The notes: a model not told the origin generated them from the letters alone. A stretch of DNA of 64,000 nucleotides from Erwinia tasmaniensis Et1/99 (GCF_000026185.1 NC_010694.1:1240001-1304000), one strand, 5' to 3'; shown: positions 36,666 through 48,496, counted from the stretch's first letter. A program made the numbers and translations.

Positions 36666-38782
36666 ACTTGCCATCCGCATTGACTCTTACCCTGCGTCCC
36701 GATGGGGTTGGCGTGATCGTCATTGATGTGCCGCATGAGAAGGTCAACACCCTGAAAGCTGAATTTGCCGCCGATATTCTGGCGCTTATTCAGCAGGCGC
36801 GTGTCAATCCGCATCTGGCCGGGCTGGTACTGATCTCGGGTAAGCCCGACAGTTTTATCGCCGGGGCGGATATCAGCATGATCGCCGCCTGCCAGAGCGT
36901 TCAGCAGGCGACAGAGCTGGCCCTCACCGGGCAAAAGGCGATGGCGGAGATAGCCGCACTGCCGTTCCCGGTCGTTGCCGCCATTCATGGTGCCTGCCTG
37001 GGCGGCGGGCTTGAACTGGCGCTGGCCTGTCATCGCCGCGTCTGTACGCTGGATGATAAAACCCGACTTGGCCTGCCGGAAGTGAAGCTCGGGCTGCTGC
37101 CAGGCTCTGGCGGAACGCAGCGCCTGCCGCCACTGACGGGCATCCGGGTAGCTTTGGATATGATATTGACGGGTAAAACGCTAAACGCCCGCGCCGCCTT
37201 ACGCTGCGGGCTGGTGGATGACGCGGTGCCGTCGGCTATCTTGCTGGACGTTGCCGTGCAGCTGGCGCTAAAACCGCGTGCGGCAGCGCAGCGCGCCCCC
37301 CTCGGTGAACGGCTGTTAACCCGCGGACCCGGGCGCGCACTGCTGTTTATGCTGACGCAGCGCCAGATCCAGGCAAAAACCCAGGGTAATTACCCGGCGA
37401 CGACAAAAATTCTTAGCGTGGTGCGCAGTGGGCTGACGCCAGGGGAGAACGGCTATTTGGCCGAAGCGCGCGCGTTTGGTGAACTGGCGATGACCCCGCA
37501 ATCTGCCGCGCTGCGCGGCCTGTTTTTTGCCACCACCGCGTTGAAAAAGGAGGGCTTCGGCGCTGAACCTTATCCACTGAAACGCATTGGCGTACTGGGC
37601 GGGGGTCTGATGGGCGGCGGTATTGCGTGCGTGACGGCCACCCGCGCCGGATTGCCGGTACGCATTAAAGACGTTAATGCCTGCGGCGTTAACCATGCGC
37701 TGAAAACCAGCTGGCAGGTTCTGAGTCAGGCGGTGAAGCGCCGTCGCCTGAGTGCGGCACAGCGTCAGCAGCAGATGGCGCTGATCACCGGCAGCACCCG
37801 CTATCAGGGCTTTCGTCAGTGCGATATGGTGATCGAGGCGGTATTTGAAGACCTTGCGCTGAAGCAGCAAATGGTGGCGGAGATCGAAGCGAACTGTAGT
37901 GCGCACACGATATTTGCCTCCAACACTTCTTCTCTGCCGATAGCTGACATTGCCGCCGCCGCACAGCGGCCGGAGAACGTGATCGGCCTGCATTACTTCA
38001 GCCCACCGGACAAAATGCCGCTGGTGGAGGTGATCCCACATGCGGGCACCTCTGCGCGGACCATCGCCAGCGCGGTGATGCTGGCGCGAAAACAGGGCAA
38101 AACGCCGATCGTCGTCGCCGACCGGGCCGGCTTCTACGTTAACCGCATTCTGGCACCCTATCTAATTGAGGCGCTGCACTGCCTCTGCGAGGGTGAGCCG
38201 ATTGAATATATCGACCGGGCGCTGGTGCAGTTTGGGTTTCCGCTTGGGCCGCTACAACTACTGGATGAGATCGGCCTGGATGTGGGGACGCATATTATGC
38301 CAATCCTTCGGCAGGCCTGGGGCGACCGCTTTGCGCTCCCGGCCGGGGCTGACGCGCTGTGGCAGGATGGCCGAAAAGGGCGCAAAAACGGGCGCGGATT
38401 CTATCTGTATCGGCAAAAAGGGGGAAAAAAACGCGTCGACAGCACTGTGTACCGCCTGCTGCCGGTTAACGTAAAACATCATCTTAGCTCACAGAATGTC
38501 TCCCAGCGCTGTGTGATGATGCTCCTCAATGAGGCGGCACGCACGCTGGATGAAAGGGGGATCGCCAGCGTGCGCGATGGTGATATTGGCGCGGTATTTG
38601 GCATCGGCTTTCCGCCGTTTCTCGGTGGCCCGTTCCACTATATGGATCGGTTAGGTATAGATGAAGTGGTCAATAGATTAACTTTACTTATGCAACAGCA
38701 CGGGCCTCGTTTTACTCCCTGTTCCCTGCTGCTGAAAATGGCAGCAGAGCACCAGACTTTTTATACACGTGAAGTGAAATGA
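36662..38782 (+). CDS. fadJ: multifunctional fatty acid oxidation protein FadJ
   Basis: Alpha subunit of the FadIJ complex, 706 residues. The N-terminal enoyl-CoA hydratase/isomerase domain (about 1-190) has the oxyanion loops [10 protein letters not shown] and [19 protein letters not shown] and catalytic Glu in [20 protein letters not shown]. The 3-hydroxyacyl-CoA dehydrogenase domain (from about 300) has the NAD loop [14 protein letters not shown] and catalytic His in [18 protein letters not shown]. The C-terminal repeat ends [21 protein letters not shown] overlap with fadI shows an operon. It degrades fatty acids, mainly under anaerobic conditions in E. coli. Confidence 0.96.
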   Translation: MNLPSALTLTLRPDGVGVIVIDVPHEKVNTLKAEFAADILALIQQARVNPHLAGLVLISGKPDSFIAGADISMIAACQSVQQATELALTGQKAMAEIAALPFPVVAAIHGACLGGGLELALACHRRVCTLDDKTRLGLPEVKLGLLPGSGGTQRLPPLTGIRVALDMILTGKTLNARAALRCGLVDDAVPSAILLDVAVQLALKPRAAAQRAPLGERLLTRGPGRALLFMLTQRQIQAKTQGNYPATTKILSVVRSGLTPGENGYLAEARAFGELAMTPQSAALRGLFFATTALKKEGFGAEPYPLKRIGVLGGGLMGGGIACVTATRAGLPVRIKDVNACGVNHALKTSWQVLSQAVKRRRLSAAQRQQQMALITGSTRYQGFRQCDMVIEAVFEDLALKQQMVAEIEANCSAHTIFASNTSSLPIADIAAAAQRPENVIGLHYFSPPDKMPLVEVIPHAGTSARTIASAVMLARKQGKTPIVVADRAGFYVNRILAPYLIEALHCLCEGEPIEYIDRALVQFGFPLGPLQLLDEIGLDVGTHIMPILRQAWGDRFALPAGADALWQDGRKGRKNGRGFYLYRQKGGKKRVDSTVYRLLPVNVKHHLSSQNVSQRCVMMLLNEAARTLDERGIASVRDGDIGAVFGIGFPPFLGGPFHYMDRLGIDEVVNRLTLLMQQHGPRFTPCSLLLKMAAEHQTFYTREVK

Positions 38783-38979
38783 AACAAACCCGTGGATGGC
38801 GCGGGTTTACCAGGAGAGTCTGTAGACCGGGTCACCCGGGCAACGACCTCTGGCGTTCATTAAGTAAACAATCGGTTGACTCCTGTCGAGGCATTGGGGT
38901 ACAACACAGCGTTCATTCCCGGAATGAAGAGTCGGATGGCGTTTTCTCCGGCGTTTTTGTTTAACAACAGCGGTGCTAT

Positions 38980-39462
38980 ATGCAAGTTTTCATAATGCGT
39001 CACGGCGATGCAGCTTTAGAAGCGGCAAGCGATTCGGTCAGACCTTTGACTCACTGCGGCTGTGATGAAACTCGTCAGATGGCGATATGGCTCAACGATC
39101 GGGCGGTTGACATCGAGCGGGTGTTAGTCAGCCCCTATCTGCGCGCGCAGCAGACGCTAAGTACGGCTCGTGAAGCGCTGCTCCTTCCTGACGGAGAAGA
39201 CGTCCTGCCGGAACTGACGCCCGGTGGCGATCCGAAGCTGGTGGCCAGCTATTTACAGGTGCTGGCGAACGAAGGCGTGAAATCGGCGCTGGTGATCTCT
39301 CACCTGCCGCTGGTGGGCTATCTGGTGACGGAACTTTGCCCGCAGGAAACGCCGCCGATGTTCGCCACTTCGGCTATTGCCTGCATCGATTTTGATGCCG
39401 CTAACGCGGTGGGCGAGTTGGAATGGCAGGTATCCCCGGCAAAATTAGCAAAAGCCATGTAG
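38980..39462 (+). CDS. sixA: phosphohistidine phosphatase SixA
   Basis: A 160-residue cytosolic phosphatase of the histidine phosphatase superfamily. Catalytic RHG sits in MQVFIMRHGDAALEA (His8) and the second His in LVISHLPLVGYLV near residue 108; VLVSPYLRAQQT supplies the conserved Arg. In E. coli it dephosphorylates the PTS-Ntr protein NPr. It lies downstream of fadJ after about 200 bases that hold a small AACCCG/CGGGTT inverted repeat. Confidence 0.95.
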   Translation: MQVFIMRHGDAALEAASDSVRPLTHCGCDETRQMAIWLNDRAVDIERVLVSPYLRAQQTLSTAREALLLPDGEDVLPELTPGGDPKLVASYLQVLANEGVKSALVISHLPLVGYLVTELCPQETPPMFATSAIACIDFDAANAVGELEWQVSPAKLAKAM

Positions 39463-39534
39463 TGCCAGCGTGAGGATCGACCCCGCCTGTGGTCGACCCG
39501 CGCTCGCTGTACCTTTTCCGTTAAAAACCGCCCG

Positions 39535-40086
39535 TTACGGCAGCTCCGGCGGTAACCACTCCTCGACTTCAATCAGCACCAGCAGCGCGGCATCGCCGCC
39601 GAACAGTTTCGGTGCCTGATGAAAGGCCATAACCCACGGATGCTGCGCCAGCCAAAGCGGCGTCTGCTGCTTGAGAATGTGCTTTCCGTGGCCGTGCATC
39701 ACGCTGGCGCAAAAAATATGTTCGCGGCGGCAGGCGGCAATCAGCGCCCCCAGCTCCTGTTTCGCCTGCTTCTGCGTCAGACCATGCAGGTCGAGAAAAA
39801 TCTCCGGCGTAAAATCCCCACGGCGCAGTTTTTTCAGCTCATAGTGGCTGACGTCGCTGCGTACATAACGCACGGCGCCTTCACTGGCCAGCAGCGGCTG
39901 GAACTCGTCGGAAAAATAGTGGCTGGCATCCATCTGCTCGGACAGCAGGCGTTTTACCGGCACCTGATTGAATTTTTTGCGCGGCGGCTTGTGGACAATC
40001 GTGTCCTGTGACAGCTGGCGCGTACCGCTCATCAGCCCGCGAAACAGCGCCTTCTCTTCCGCGCTAAGCTTCTCATTTTTACTCAT
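39535..40086 (-). CDS. smrB: ribosome rescue endonuclease SmrB (YfcN)
   Basis: A 183-residue Smr-domain endonuclease. SmrB cuts mRNA between collided ribosomes for rescue. The Smr domain begins [20 protein letters not shown] (DLHG near residue 98-101, matching the DxH catalytic motif) and includes [20 protein letters not shown] with the second conserved HGxG. The N-terminal extension that contacts the ribosome is present ([19 protein letters not shown]). It is divergent from prmB, as in E. coli. Confidence 0.94.
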   Translation of the reverse strand: MSKNEKLSAEEKALFRGLMSGTRQLSQDTIVHKPPRKKFNQVPVKRLLSEQMDASHYFSDEFQPLLASEGAVRYVRSDVSHYELKKLRRGDFTPEIFLDLHGLTQKQAKQELGALIAACRREHIFCASVMHGHGKHILKQQTPLWLAQHPWVMAFHQAPKLFGGDAALLVLIEVEEWLPPELP

Positions 40087-40285
40087 TTCTGGCGTTCGCT
40101 ACTCTCTGGGGGCGGATTATCGGACGGCATAAATGGCCATTCCCTTAATTTGATACGGTTAGTCTACCTTTTCCTCCTTTCAGGCTAAAACAAATCTCAG
40201 CTTTTTCACCCCCCCGCGCTGAATTATTGTCGGCTTCGTGGCAAACTAGCGCCCGGGTTTAACAGAACGGCCTGCGGAGGGCACC

Positions 40286-41218
40286 TTGGACAAAATTCTC
40301 GTCGATGAAGCGGTCAATGAACTGCACACTATTCAGGATATGTTGCGCTGGTCGGTCAGTCGCTTTGCTGCCGCTGATATCTGGTACGGCCACGGCACCG
40401 ATAATCCCTGGGACGAAGCCGTCCAGCTGGTGCTCCCCACGCTCTATTTGCCGCTGGATATCCCGGAGGATATGCGCACCGCACGCCTTACCCTGAGCGA
40501 GCGGCAGCGCATCGTTGAACGCGTGATCCGCCGGGTTAGCGACCGTACTCCCGTGGCTTATCTCACCAATAAGGCCTGGTTCTGCGGCCATGAGTTCTAC
40601 GTCGACGAGCGCGTGCTGGTGCCGCGTTCACCCATAGGCGAACTGATCGACCGGCACTTCGCCGGCATCATTAATCATCAGCCGCAGCATATTCTGGATA
40701 TGTGTACCGGAAGCGGCTGTATCGCGATTGCCTGTGCCTGGGCTTTCCCGCAGGCAGAGGTCGACGCGGTGGATATCTCCGACGATGCGCTGGCGGTGAC
40801 CGAGCAGAATATCAGCGCACACGGTCTGGAGCAGCACGTCACGCCTATCCGCTCCGACCTGTTCCGCGAACTGCCGAAAACGCAGTATGACCTGATTGTC
40901 ACCAATCCGCCGTATGTTGATGCCGAAGATATGGATGACCTGCCGAACGAGTACCGCCATGAGCCGGAACTCGGTCTGGCGGCGGGTAATGACGGGCTGA
41001 CCCTGGCGCGTCGCATTCTGGGCTGTGCGGCGGATTATCTGAGCGAGCAGGGTGTGCTTGTCTGCGAAGTGGGCAACAGCATGGTGCATCTTATCGACCA
41101 GTACCCGGATGTCCCGTTCACCTGGCTGGAATTTGAAAATGGCGGCGACGGCGTATTTATGCTGACCCGACAGCAGATTATCGACGCCCGGCATCATTTT
41201 AACATCTATAAAGACTGA
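40286..41218 (+). CDS. prmB: 50S ribosomal protein L3 glutamine methyltransferase PrmB
   Basis: S-adenosylmethionine-dependent N5-glutamine methyltransferase of 310 residues, methylating ribosomal protein L3. The SAM loop is [17 protein letters not shown] and the glutamine-binding catalytic motif [13 protein letters not shown] (NPPY). The start codon is TTG, supported by GCGGAGGG eight bases before it and by exact alignment of [20 protein letters not shown] with E. coli PrmB. It is followed 23 bases later by aroC. Confidence 0.96.
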   Translation: MDKILVDEAVNELHTIQDMLRWSVSRFAAADIWYGHGTDNPWDEAVQLVLPTLYLPLDIPEDMRTARLTLSERQRIVERVIRRVSDRTPVAYLTNKAWFCGHEFYVDERVLVPRSPIGELIDRHFAGIINHQPQHILDMCTGSGCIAIACAWAFPQAEVDAVDISDDALAVTEQNISAHGLEQHVTPIRSDLFRELPKTQYDLIVTNPPYVDAEDMDDLPNEYRHEPELGLAAGNDGLTLARRILGCAADYLSEQGVLVCEVGNSMVHLIDQYPDVPFTWLEFENGGDGVFMLTRQQIIDARHHFNIYKD

Positions 41219-41241
41219 GACTAATTTCGCGAGGAGCCAGC

Positions 41242-42327
41242 ATGGCGGGTAATACCATTGGACAATTATTTCGGGTCACGACGTTTGGTGAATCCCACGG
41301 CATCGCTCTCGGCTGCATCGTTGATGGCGTTCCCCCAGGCATTCCGCTGACCGAGGAAGACTTACAGCACGATCTCGATCGCCGCCGCCCCGGCACTTCA
41401 CGCTACACCACGCCGCGTCGGGAGCCGGACCGGGTCAAAATTCTCTCCGGGGTGTTCGAAGGACGGACCACCGGAACCAGTATCGGACTGCTGATTGAAA
41501 ATACCGATCAGCGTTCACAGGATTACGGTGCCATTAAAGAACTTTACCGTCCCGGTCATGCTGATTTTACCTACGATGGCAAGTACGGCTTCCGTGATTA
41601 TCGTGGCGGTGGCCGCTCTTCAGCACGCGAAACCGCGATGCGCGTAGCGGCCGGAGCGATTGCTAAGAAATACCTGGATATGAAACACGGTATCAAAGTC
41701 CGTGGCTATCTGGCACAGATGGGCGACGTGGTCTGCGAGTTGAAAGACTGGCAGCAGGTCGAGCAGAACCCCTTTTTCAGCCCGGATGTCGACAAGCTGG
41801 ATGCGCTGGACGAGCTGATGCGCGCCTTAAAGAAAGAGGGCGACTCCATAGGTGCCAAAGTGGCGGTGATGGCGGAAAACGTGCCGGTTGGCCTCGGTGA
41901 ACCGGTATTTGACCGGCTTGATGCCGATCTGGCCCATGCGCTGATGAGCATTAACGCCGTTAAGGGCGTTGAAATCGGTGATGGCTTCGCCGTGGTTAAC
42001 CAGCGTGGCAGCGAGCACCGCGATGAGATCCGCGCTAACGGCTTCCAGAGCAATCATGCGGGCGGCATTCTCGGCGGGATCAGCAGCGGCCAGACGATAA
42101 CCGCTAACCTGGCAATGAAGCCGACCTCCAGCATTACCGTACCGGGTAAAACCATTACCCGCAGCGGTGAAGAAGTCGAGATGATTACCAAAGGGCGTCA
42201 CGATCCCTGCGTTGGCATTCGCGCGGTGCCCATTGCTGAAGCGATGATGGCCATCGTGTTGATGGATCATCTTCTGCGCCATCGTGCGCAAAATGCCGAC
42301 GTTCACGTCGACATGCCGCACGGGTAA
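41242..42327 (+). CDS. aroC: chorismate synthase
   Basis: Last enzyme of the shikimate pathway, 361 residues, FMN-dependent: converts 5-enolpyruvylshikimate 3-phosphate to chorismate. Visible signatures are [21 protein letters not shown] with the catalytic His, [18 protein letters not shown] and the C-terminal [25 protein letters not shown] precedes the ATG. It lies in a run prmB-aroC-mepA-yfcA with tiny gaps, so is probably cotranscribed. Confidence 0.97.
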   Translation: MAGNTIGQLFRVTTFGESHGIALGCIVDGVPPGIPLTEEDLQHDLDRRRPGTSRYTTPRREPDRVKILSGVFEGRTTGTSIGLLIENTDQRSQDYGAIKELYRPGHADFTYDGKYGFRDYRGGGRSSARETAMRVAAGAIAKKYLDMKHGIKVRGYLAQMGDVVCELKDWQQVEQNPFFSPDVDKLDALDELMRALKKEGDSIGAKVAVMAENVPVGLGEPVFDRLDADLAHALMSINAVKGVEIGDGFAVVNQRGSEHRDEIRANGFQSNHAGGILGGISSGQTITANLAMKPTSSITVPGKTITRSGEEVEMITKGRHDPCVGIRAVPIAEAMMAIVLMDHLLRHRAQNADVHVDMPHG

Positions 42328-42330
42328 CGC

Positions 42331-43158
42331 ATGAAAAAGACGCTGACGGCGCTATGCGCACTGTTGATAACTGCCTCGGTGGCACAGGCCGCCACGCCGT
42401 GGCAGACCATCCCCCAGCCGATTGCGGGGACGCCGCAGTCGATAGGGGAATTTGCCAATGGCTGTATTATCGGCGCGCGGCCGCTGCCGCTGGACGCGTC
42501 CGGTTATCAGGTGATGCGTACCGACCAGCGTCGATTTTTCGGTCACCCCGATCTGATCGCCTTTATCCAGCGGCTCAGCGGCCATACCCGTCAGCAGGGG
42601 CTGGGAGAAGTGCTGGTTGGGGATATGGGCATGGCGGCAGGAGGGCGCTTTAGCAGCGGCCATGCCAGCCATCAGTCCGGCCTTGATGTGGATATCTGGT
42701 TGCAGTTGCCAAAACAGCGCTGGAGCCAGCAGATGCTGCTTAAACCCCAGCCGCTGGATCTGGTGGCCGCCGACGGAAAAAAGGTGGTGGCGCGGCACTG
42801 GCAGCCGGAAATCGGCAGCCTGATTAAACTGGCGGCACAGGATAACGACGTCACGCGTATTTTCGTTAATCCGGCGATCAAGCAGCAGCTGTGTACCGAT
42901 GCCGGAAGCGATCGCGCGTGGCTGCGCAAGGTGCGGCCGTGGTTCCAGCATCGTGCGCATATGCACGTGCGCCTGCGCTGTCCGGCGGGCAGTTTGCAGT
43001 GTGCAGATCAGCCTGCACCGCCGCCGGGCGATGGCTGTGGAGCCGAACTGCAAAGCTGGTTTGCGCCGCCAGCACCGGGCAGCACGCCGCCGGTGAAACG
43101 TGAGCCGCCGCCGCTTCCGTCTGCCTGCCAGGCATTGCTGGATAATCATCAACTATAA
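42331..43158 (+). CDS. mepA: murein endopeptidase MepA
   Basis: Periplasmic zinc LAS-type endopeptidase of 275 residues that cuts D-Ala-meso-DAP cross-links of peptidoglycan. Signal peptide ends ASVAQAAT. The zinc and catalytic motifs are [34 protein letters not shown] (HxxxxxxxD), [19 protein letters not shown] (HxH). The six conserved cysteines of the family are largely present (for example [25 protein letters not shown]). It starts three bases after the aroC stop. Confidence 0.95.
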   Translation: MKKTLTALCALLITASVAQAATPWQTIPQPIAGTPQSIGEFANGCIIGARPLPLDASGYQVMRTDQRRFFGHPDLIAFIQRLSGHTRQQGLGEVLVGDMGMAAGGRFSSGHASHQSGLDVDIWLQLPKQRWSQQMLLKPQPLDLVAADGKKVVARHWQPEIGSLIKLAAQDNDVTRIFVNPAIKQQLCTDAGSDRAWLRKVRPWFQHRAHMHVRLRCPAGSLQCADQPAPPPGDGCGAELQSWFAPPAPGSTPPVKREPPPLPSACQALLDNHQL

Positions 43159-43168
43159 AGGCGTTTAC

Positions 43169-43966
43169 ATGGAATGGCTTAGCGTTGCGCCCGGTTTACT
43201 GTGCGTACTGTTTTTGGTGGCTTTGCTCGCAGGTTTTATTGATTCGATTGCCGGAGGCGGAGGATTATTGACGGTGCCCGCCCTGCTGGCCGCGGGGCTG
43301 TCACCTGCCCAGGCGTTGGCAACCAATAAGCTGCAATCGGTTGGCGGATCGTTTTCCGCCAGCCTCTACTTTATCCGTCGTAAGGCGGTAAATTTACGCG
43401 AGCAGTGGCTGAATATTGTCCTGACCTTTTTGGGTTCTCTGGCGGGGGCATTGCTGGTTCAGCACGTGCAGGGCGATATTTTGCGCCAGCTGCTGCCGCT
43501 GCTGGTGATCGCTATCGGCCTGTACTTCCTGCTGATGCCGCGCATTGGAGAAGACGATCGCCAGCGCCGTCTGCACGGCCTGCCGTTTGCCCTGGTGGCC
43601 GGCGGCTGCGTGGGCTTTTATGACGGGTTTTTTGGCCCCGGCGCGGGGTCATTCTATGCGCTGGCCTTTGTGACGCTGTGCGGCTATAACCTGGCGAAAT
43701 CGACGGCGCATGCCAAAGTGCTGAACTTTACCTCTAACCTTGGTGGCCTGCTGCTGTTTATGCTGGGCGGCAAGGTGGTGTGGCTGGTGGGGCTGGTGAT
43801 GCTGGCAGGCCAGGTGTGCGGCGCGCGTCTTGGTGCCAGGATGGTATTGAGTCAAGGCCAAAAGCTGATCCGTCCGATGATCGTTATCGTTTCCGCGGTA
43901 ATGAGCGCCAAGCTGCTGTATGACAGCCACGGCGCGGAGCTGGCCGCATGGCTGCATGCCCTGTGA
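43169..43966 (+). CDS. yfcA: TauE/SafE family membrane transporter YfcA
   Basis: Inner-membrane permease of 265 residues with about eight helices, family TauE/SafE, whose members export or import sulfur or carboxylate anions. Family marks: DSIAGGGGLLTVPALLAAG near residue 25-43 and GFYDGFFGPGAGSFYALAFV in the middle. The substrate of E. coli YfcA is unknown. ATG 43169 is chosen to match the family start, with AAGG upstream. It follows mepA by ten bases. Confidence 0.92.
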   Translation: MEWLSVAPGLLCVLFLVALLAGFIDSIAGGGGLLTVPALLAAGLSPAQALATNKLQSVGGSFSASLYFIRRKAVNLREQWLNIVLTFLGSLAGALLVQHVQGDILRQLLPLLVIAIGLYFLLMPRIGEDDRQRRLHGLPFALVAGGCVGFYDGFFGPGAGSFYALAFVTLCGYNLAKSTAHAKVLNFTSNLGGLLLFMLGGKVVWLVGLVMLAGQVCGARLGARMVLSQGQKLIRPMIVIVSAVMSAKLLYDSHGAELAAWLHAL

Positions 43967-44054
43967 CCGCCGGGCTGCGCCAAAGAATAGTGCTCGAAAC
44001 GCGGCGGGCAAAATGCGACAATTGCGCGTTTTTTTACTTTTACGACAGATGGCT

Positions 44055-44603
44055 ATGAGTACGCAACATCACTATCAGGATCTGATCGACATCTTCGATC
44101 GCTGCTTTATGGATGAATTCCAGACCCGCCTGATTAAAGGCGACGACGAGCCGATCTATCTTCCGGCGGATGACGTTTCTCCGTGGCATCGGGTGGTGTT
44201 TGCCCACGGCTATTACGCCAGCGGTCTGCATGAAATCTCCCACTGGTGCATTGCCGGTGAGTCGCGCCGTAAGCTGGTTGACTTTGGCTACTGGTACTGC
44301 CCGGACGGACGCGATGCGGCGACCCAGGGGCAGTTTGAATCAGTCGAGATTAAACCGCAGGCGCTGGAATGGCTGTTTAGCGTTGCCGCCGGCTTTGCCT
44401 TCAACGTCAGTTGTGACAACCTTGAAGGTGACTGCGAGCCGGATCGCATCGCGTTTCAGCGCAAGGTTTATGCCCAGGTAATGGCGTATCTGCAACAGGG
44501 TATTCCTGCTCGCCCGGCGCGGCTGATTGCTGAACTTCGCACGTTTTACTCAACTCCACCGCTGACGGCGGCCCAGTTTTCCTGGCCGGACGATCTGTGT
44601 TAA
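44055..44603 (+). CDS. epmC: EF-P hydroxylase EpmC (YfcM)
   Basis: Elongation factor P hydroxylase of 182 residues, acting on the beta-lysylated residue of EF-P after EpmA and EpmB. It matches E. coli YfcM with [37 protein letters not shown] (putative metal ligands His in HEISH), [15 protein letters not shown] and [17 protein letters not shown] 44055 aligns with E. coli; ATG 44049 two codons upstream is an alternative. No strong ribosome site is seen. Confidence 0.93.
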   Translation: MSTQHHYQDLIDIFDRCFMDEFQTRLIKGDDEPIYLPADDVSPWHRVVFAHGYYASGLHEISHWCIAGESRRKLVDFGYWYCPDGRDAATQGQFESVEIKPQALEWLFSVAAGFAFNVSCDNLEGDCEPDRIAFQRKVYAQVMAYLQQGIPARPARLIAELRTFYSTPPLTAAQFSWPDDLC

Positions 44604-44634
44604 GCGCGGAGCGAATCGTTTACAGAGGAAATTT

Positions 44635-44916
44635 ATGATCGATGAATTCGAGGCGCGTATTCTGGGCCTGATTGATGACATGGTGGATCACGCCAGTGAT
44701 GACGAGCTTTTTGCGGGCGGCTATCTGCGCGGTCATCTGACGCTTGCGGTCGCCGAGCTGGAGCTGACCGGCGAACATACCCCGGAGGCGTTGCAGATCC
44801 AGGTACAAAGAAGCCTGCAAAACGCCATCCAGGCCGGAGAACTGTCACCGCGTGACCAGGCGCTGGTGATCGGCATGTGGGACAACCTGTTCCTGCAGGC
44901 GCGTCAGGCGTCTTAA
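44635..44916 (+). CDS. yfcL: YfcL family protein
   Basis: A 93-residue cytosolic, acidic, helical protein matching E. coli Yfc[36 protein letters not shown] and the C-terminal [16 protein letters not shown]. No known function. GAGGAAA precedes the start. It lies 31 bases after epmC, as in E. coli, and is followed by a terminator. Confidence 0.9.
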   Translation: MIDEFEARILGLIDDMVDHASDDELFAGGYLRGHLTLAVAELELTGEHTPEALQIQVQRSLQNAIQAGELSPRDQALVIGMWDNLFLQARQAS

Positions 44917-44930
44917 TCCTCACCTTATTC

Positions 44931-44952
44931 GGGGCGGTTTTATTGCCGCCCC
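44931..44952. terminator. hairpin after yfcL
   Basis: GGGGCGG and CCGCCCC form a 7 bp stem around TTTTATTG. Confidence 0.7.
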
Positions 44953-45109
44953 AGGTTCCATTTTGCATCCGCACAATATCGGCCCTTATCGCCAGCGCAA
45001 TGTCTTCCTGGGTTTGACTCCCCATGCCCCGACATAAACCAGGGTCTGAGTCCCTTCTGGCGCTCAGCCAGGCGAATGTGCGGTATGTCGCGTATAAGCA
45101 CAAACGGCG

Positions 45110-47110
45110 TCAGTTCAGAGCCCTGCCTTTTAGCAGCTTGCGTATCCAAAAGCGGTTAGGGCTGGTGGCCGCCAGCGTGGCGCGATCCAGCGGGATGGGT
45201 TCCGCGCACAGCTGTGCGGCCAGCACCTCTGCCGCCAGCGGGGCGCTGCACAGGCCGCGTGAACCCAGCGCGCCCAGCACGAACAGCCCCTTATGCACGG
45301 GTGCAGGCTGCGCCTGCCGTGGCTGCTGTGCCAGGTCAGCATACTGTTCAAGCGTGGCGGCGTAGTCCGGCAGTGCGCCGATCATGGGCAGATGGTCGCG
45401 GGTGGCGGCACGCACGGCGCAGCGCGCCTCAGCGCCGCTGACGTCGATCTGCCCCGGCCACTCTGCCGTTGGCAGGCAGCGCATCAGCCGCTCGCGGTTC
45501 TCCTGCTGGTCGCCGGCACGATAATCGGTGCTGGCGTCGCCGCGGTGATAGCTGGCACCCAGGCAGTGCTGCTGAAACTGCGCGCTGACCGGGGTGAGAT
45601 AGCCGTCATAGCACAGCACCTGTTTCAGGGGGGCCAGCGAATCATTGGTCGGCACGTGGCTCACCTGCCCGCCTACCGCACTAACAGGCAGTTTCTCACT
45701 CTGTGCAAATGCCGTCAGAAGATGACCGGTGGCCAGCACCAGATTGCGCTGAATGATGCCAGGCTGCGCAGCAAAGTTCAGCTGCCAACCGTCCGCCAGG
45801 GGGACAAGCTGCACGATTTCATGCTGCCAGTTCAATGTTGCTCCCTGCTGTTCAGCCCGTTGCCACAGGGCGGTGGTGAGTTCAGCGGGGGAGAGCCAGC
45901 CGCCCTGAGGATAGGTTATACCGCCGCATCCGGTTTCCACGCCGCATAGCGCTTCGGCTTCCTCCGTGGTAACGCCCGTTGCCAGAGTCGTCGGCAGTCC
46001 CATTTGCAGCATTTTACTGATTTTTTCTGCGCTTTTTTCATCCCACGCCAGCTGGGTGACGCCGCACCACTGGTGTTCGAAGGGCAGATTTACCCCATCG
46101 TACAAGCGGCGGGCAAAGGTATACGCGCCGGGGAAAAACTGTGCCAGCGCCGGGTCATGTTGGTTGAGCAGGGGATATAATGCGCCCTGGCGATTACCCG
46201 ACGCCCCCTGTGCCGGACCGGCATCGGCGCAGTAGAGCGTCACTTTTTTTCCACGTCGCAGCAGCGCCAGCGCCAGCAGCGCACTGGCGATACCGCCCCC
46301 GGCGATGGCGATATCATCGCCTGTGGCAGCGGGGCGGGCATACCACGGCGCGCGGGGCTGCATGTTGACTGGCTGTGACAAACGCCCGGTCAGCATCTCG
46401 CGCTTCTCACCAAAACCTTTACGTTTACTCATCTCAAACCCGGCCTGTTGCAGACCGCGCCGCACAAATCCGGCGGCGGTAAAGGTCGCGAGCGTGGCGC
46501 CGGGGCGCGCCAGCCGTGCCATGCAGTCAAACAGTTCCGCCGTCCACATCTCCGGATTTTTCGCGGGCGCGAAACCATCCAGCAGCCAGGCATCGACCTG
46601 CCGATCCATCGTGTCATCAAAAGTGTGGATAAGTTGGTTAACATCACCAAACCACAGATCGAGCGTCACGCGCCCGCCATCCAGCAGCAGACGATGACAG
46701 CCCGGCAGCGCGACAGGCCACTGTTGGTGCAGCTGGCCAGCCAGGGATGCCAACTCGGGCCAGCTGGCGTGGGCGGCTGCCAGATCGCTGGCACTAAGCG
46801 GAAACTTCTCACAGCTAATAAAGTGCAAACGTTGAAGCGGGGCATCCGGCTGCTGTTGATGAAAATCGTTAAATGCCTGCCAGAGTGCGAGAAAATTCAG
46901 CCCGGTGCCAAATCCGGTTTCGGCAGCAACAAACAGGCTACGCGGGTGGGTGGAAAAGCGATCGGGCAAATCATTGCCGCCGAGAAACACGTACTGCGTC
47001 TCTTTAAGACCATTTTGGTTAGAAAAATAGACGTCATCAAATGCTCGGGATACAGGTGTACCACGTTCATTCCAGCTTAGCTCAGCGTACTCTATTGGGG
47101 CGGTTTTCAC
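45110..47110 (-). CDS. mnmC: bifunctional tRNA mnm5s2U biosynthesis protein MnmC
   Basis: Two-domain enzyme of 666 residues finishing 5-methylaminomethyl-2-thiouridine at tRNA position 34. The N-terminal methyltransferase domain (about 1-245) carries the SAM loop [20 protein letters not shown] and [15 protein letters not shown]. The C-terminal FAD domain (from about 268) starts [22 protein letters not shown] and ends with [21 protein letters not shown]. The start codon is GTG at 47110, aligning [21 protein letters not shown] with E. coli. It is divergent from fabB, as in E. coli. Confidence 0.96.
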   Translation of the reverse strand: MKTAPIEYAELSWNERGTPVSRAFDDVYFSNQNGLKETQYVFLGGNDLPDRFSTHPRSLFVAAETGFGTGLNFLALWQAFNDFHQQQPDAPLQRLHFISCEKFPLSASDLAAAHASWPELASLAGQLHQQWPVALPGCHRLLLDGGRVTLDLWFGDVNQLIHTFDDTMDRQVDAWLLDGFAPAKNPEMWTAELFDCMARLARPGATLATFTAAGFVRRGLQQAGFEMSKRKGFGEKREMLTGRLSQPVNMQPRAPWYARPAATGDDIAIAGGGIASALLALALLRRGKKVTLYCADAGPAQGASGNRQGALYPLLNQHDPALAQFFPGAYTFARRLYDGVNLPFEHQWCGVTQLAWDEKSAEKISKMLQMGLPTTLATGVTTEEAEALCGVETGCGGITYPQGGWLSPAELTTALWQRAEQQGATLNWQHEIVQLVPLADGWQLNFAAQPGIIQRNLVLATGHLLTAFAQSEKLPVSAVGGQVSHVPTNDSLAPLKQVLCYDGYLTPVSAQFQQHCLGASYHRGDASTDYRAGDQQENRERLMRCLPTAEWPGQIDVSGAEARCAVRAATRDHLPMIGALPDYAATLEQYADLAQQPRQAQPAPVHKGLFVLGALGSRGLCSAPLAAEVLAAQLCAEPIPLDRATLAATSPNRFWIRKLLKGRALN

Positions 47111-47185
47111 GGCAAAGGCTCACAGATCAGGCAGTGGCAAGATTTTAACGGTGAGATTGGTCCTACGCAAATTTACACAGTAATA

Positions 47186-47202
47186 AGCTGATCGGACTTG
47201 TT
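47186..47202 (+). promoter_or_regulatory. FadR activator site before fabB
   Basis: AGCTGATCGGACTTGTT agrees with the FadR consensus ANCTGGTCNGACNTGTT except at one base. In E. coli FadR activates fabB from this position. Confidence 0.75.
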
Positions 47203-47204
47203 CG

Positions 47205-47220
47205 GCTTACAACTGTAAGC
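47205..47220. promoter_or_regulatory. FabR palindrome before fabB
   Basis: GCTTACAACTGTAAGC has perfect arms GCTTACA/TGTAAGC and directly follows the FadR site, the same arrangement as the E. coli FabR site at fabB. FabR would repress when unsaturated acyl thioesters are plentiful. Confidence 0.7.
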
Positions 47221-47266
47221 TAAAGTGCTCCTCGAATCCTAATAGATGAAGTGGAAGAGGTATTGA

Positions 47267-48490
47267 ATGAAACGTGCTGTGATTACTGGCTTAGGGATCG
47301 TTTCCAGTATTGGTAATAACCAGGAAGAGGTTCTGGCATCCTTGCGTGCAGGGCGCTCCGGTATTACCTTCTCGCAGGAACTGAAAGATTCCGGCATGCG
47401 TAGTCACGTCTGGGGTAACGTTAAGTTATCTAAAGAAGACATCTCAGCGCGTATTGACCGCAAAATGCTGCGTTTTATGAGCGATGCGTCCGTTTATGCT
47501 TTCCTTTCCATGCAGCAGGCGGTGCTAGACTCCGGTCTGACTGACGAGCAGTATCAGAACAACCCGCGCGTGGGGCTGGTAGCCGGTTCCGGCGGCGGTT
47601 CGCCGTTCTACCAGGCGGCAAGCGTTGATGGTATGCGCGCCAAAGGTCTGCGTGGCGTTGGCCCGTATATGGTGACTAAAGCGATGGCGTCCGGCGTTTC
47701 AGCCTGCCTGGCAACGCCGTTCAAAATCCACGGCGTGAACTACTCCATCAGCTCTGCCTGCGCGACATCCGCACACTGTATCGGCAATGCCGTTGAACAG
47801 ATCCAGCTGGGCAAGCAGGACATCGTTTTTGCCGGTGGCGGCGAAGAGCTGTGCTGGGAAATGTCCTGTGAGTTCGATGCGATGGGCGCACTGTCGACCA
47901 AATACAATGAAACCCCGGAAAAAGCGTCCCGCACCTACGACACGGCGCGCGACGGTTTCGTTATTGCCGGCGGCGGCGGCATGGTGGTGGTTGAAGAGCT
48001 GGAGCACGCGCTGGCGCGTGGTGCACATATTTACGCAGAGATCGTTGGCTATGGCGCGACCTCTGACGGTGCAGATATGGTGGCGCCATCGGGTGAAGGC
48101 GCAATGCGCTGTATGCGTATGGCGATGGAAGGCGTGGACACGCCAATCGACTACCTGAACACTCACGGCACCTCAACGCCGGTGGGTGATGTCAAAGAGC
48201 TGGGCGCCATTCGTGCCGTCTTCCCGGAAAAAACGCCGGCGATGTCAGCCACCAAAGCAATGACCGGGCACTCGCTGGGCGCGGCTGGCGTACAGGAAGC
48301 GATCTACTCACTGCTGATGTTGGAACACGGCTTCGTGGCACCGAGCATTAACATTGATGAACTTGACCCGGCTGCGGAAGGTCTGGATATCGTGACTCAG
48401 CCTACCGAGCGCCAGCTGACGACCGTTATGTCTAACAGCTTCGGCTTCGGTGGCACCAATGCCACACTGGTGATGCGCAAGCTGGCATAA
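47267..48490 (+). CDS. fabB: beta-ketoacyl-ACP synthase I (FabB)
   Basis: Condensing enzyme KAS I of 407 residues, essential for unsaturated fatty acid elongation. The catalytic triad is visible: Cys in [18 protein letters not shown] (about residue 163), His in [14 protein letters not shown] (about 298) and His in [14 protein letters not shown] (about 333). The start [22 protein letters not shown] is standard. GGAAGAGG precedes the ATG. FadR and FabR sites lie upstream and a terminator downstream. Confidence 0.97.
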   Translation: MKRAVITGLGIVSSIGNNQEEVLASLRAGRSGITFSQELKDSGMRSHVWGNVKLSKEDISARIDRKMLRFMSDASVYAFLSMQQAVLDSGLTDEQYQNNPRVGLVAGSGGGSPFYQAASVDGMRAKGLRGVGPYMVTKAMASGVSACLATPFKIHGVNYSISSACATSAHCIGNAVEQIQLGKQDIVFAGGGEELCWEMSCEFDAMGALSTKYNETPEKASRTYDTARDGFVIAGGGGMVVVEELEHALARGAHIYAEIVGYGATSDGADMVAPSGEGAMRCMRMAMEGVDTPIDYLNTHGTSTPVGDVKELGAIRAVFPEKTPAMSATKAMTGHSLGAAGVQEAIYSLLMLEHGFVAPSINIDELDPAAEGLDIVTQPTERQLTTVMSNSFGFGGTNATLVMRKLA

Positions 48491-48496
48491 CCGCTT

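Noticed and set aside
42352..43152. 266-codon minus-strand frame opposite mepA
   Set aside because: Exactly antisense to an intact signal-peptide-bearing endopeptidase; Arg/His/Gln-rich translation typical of a shadow frame.
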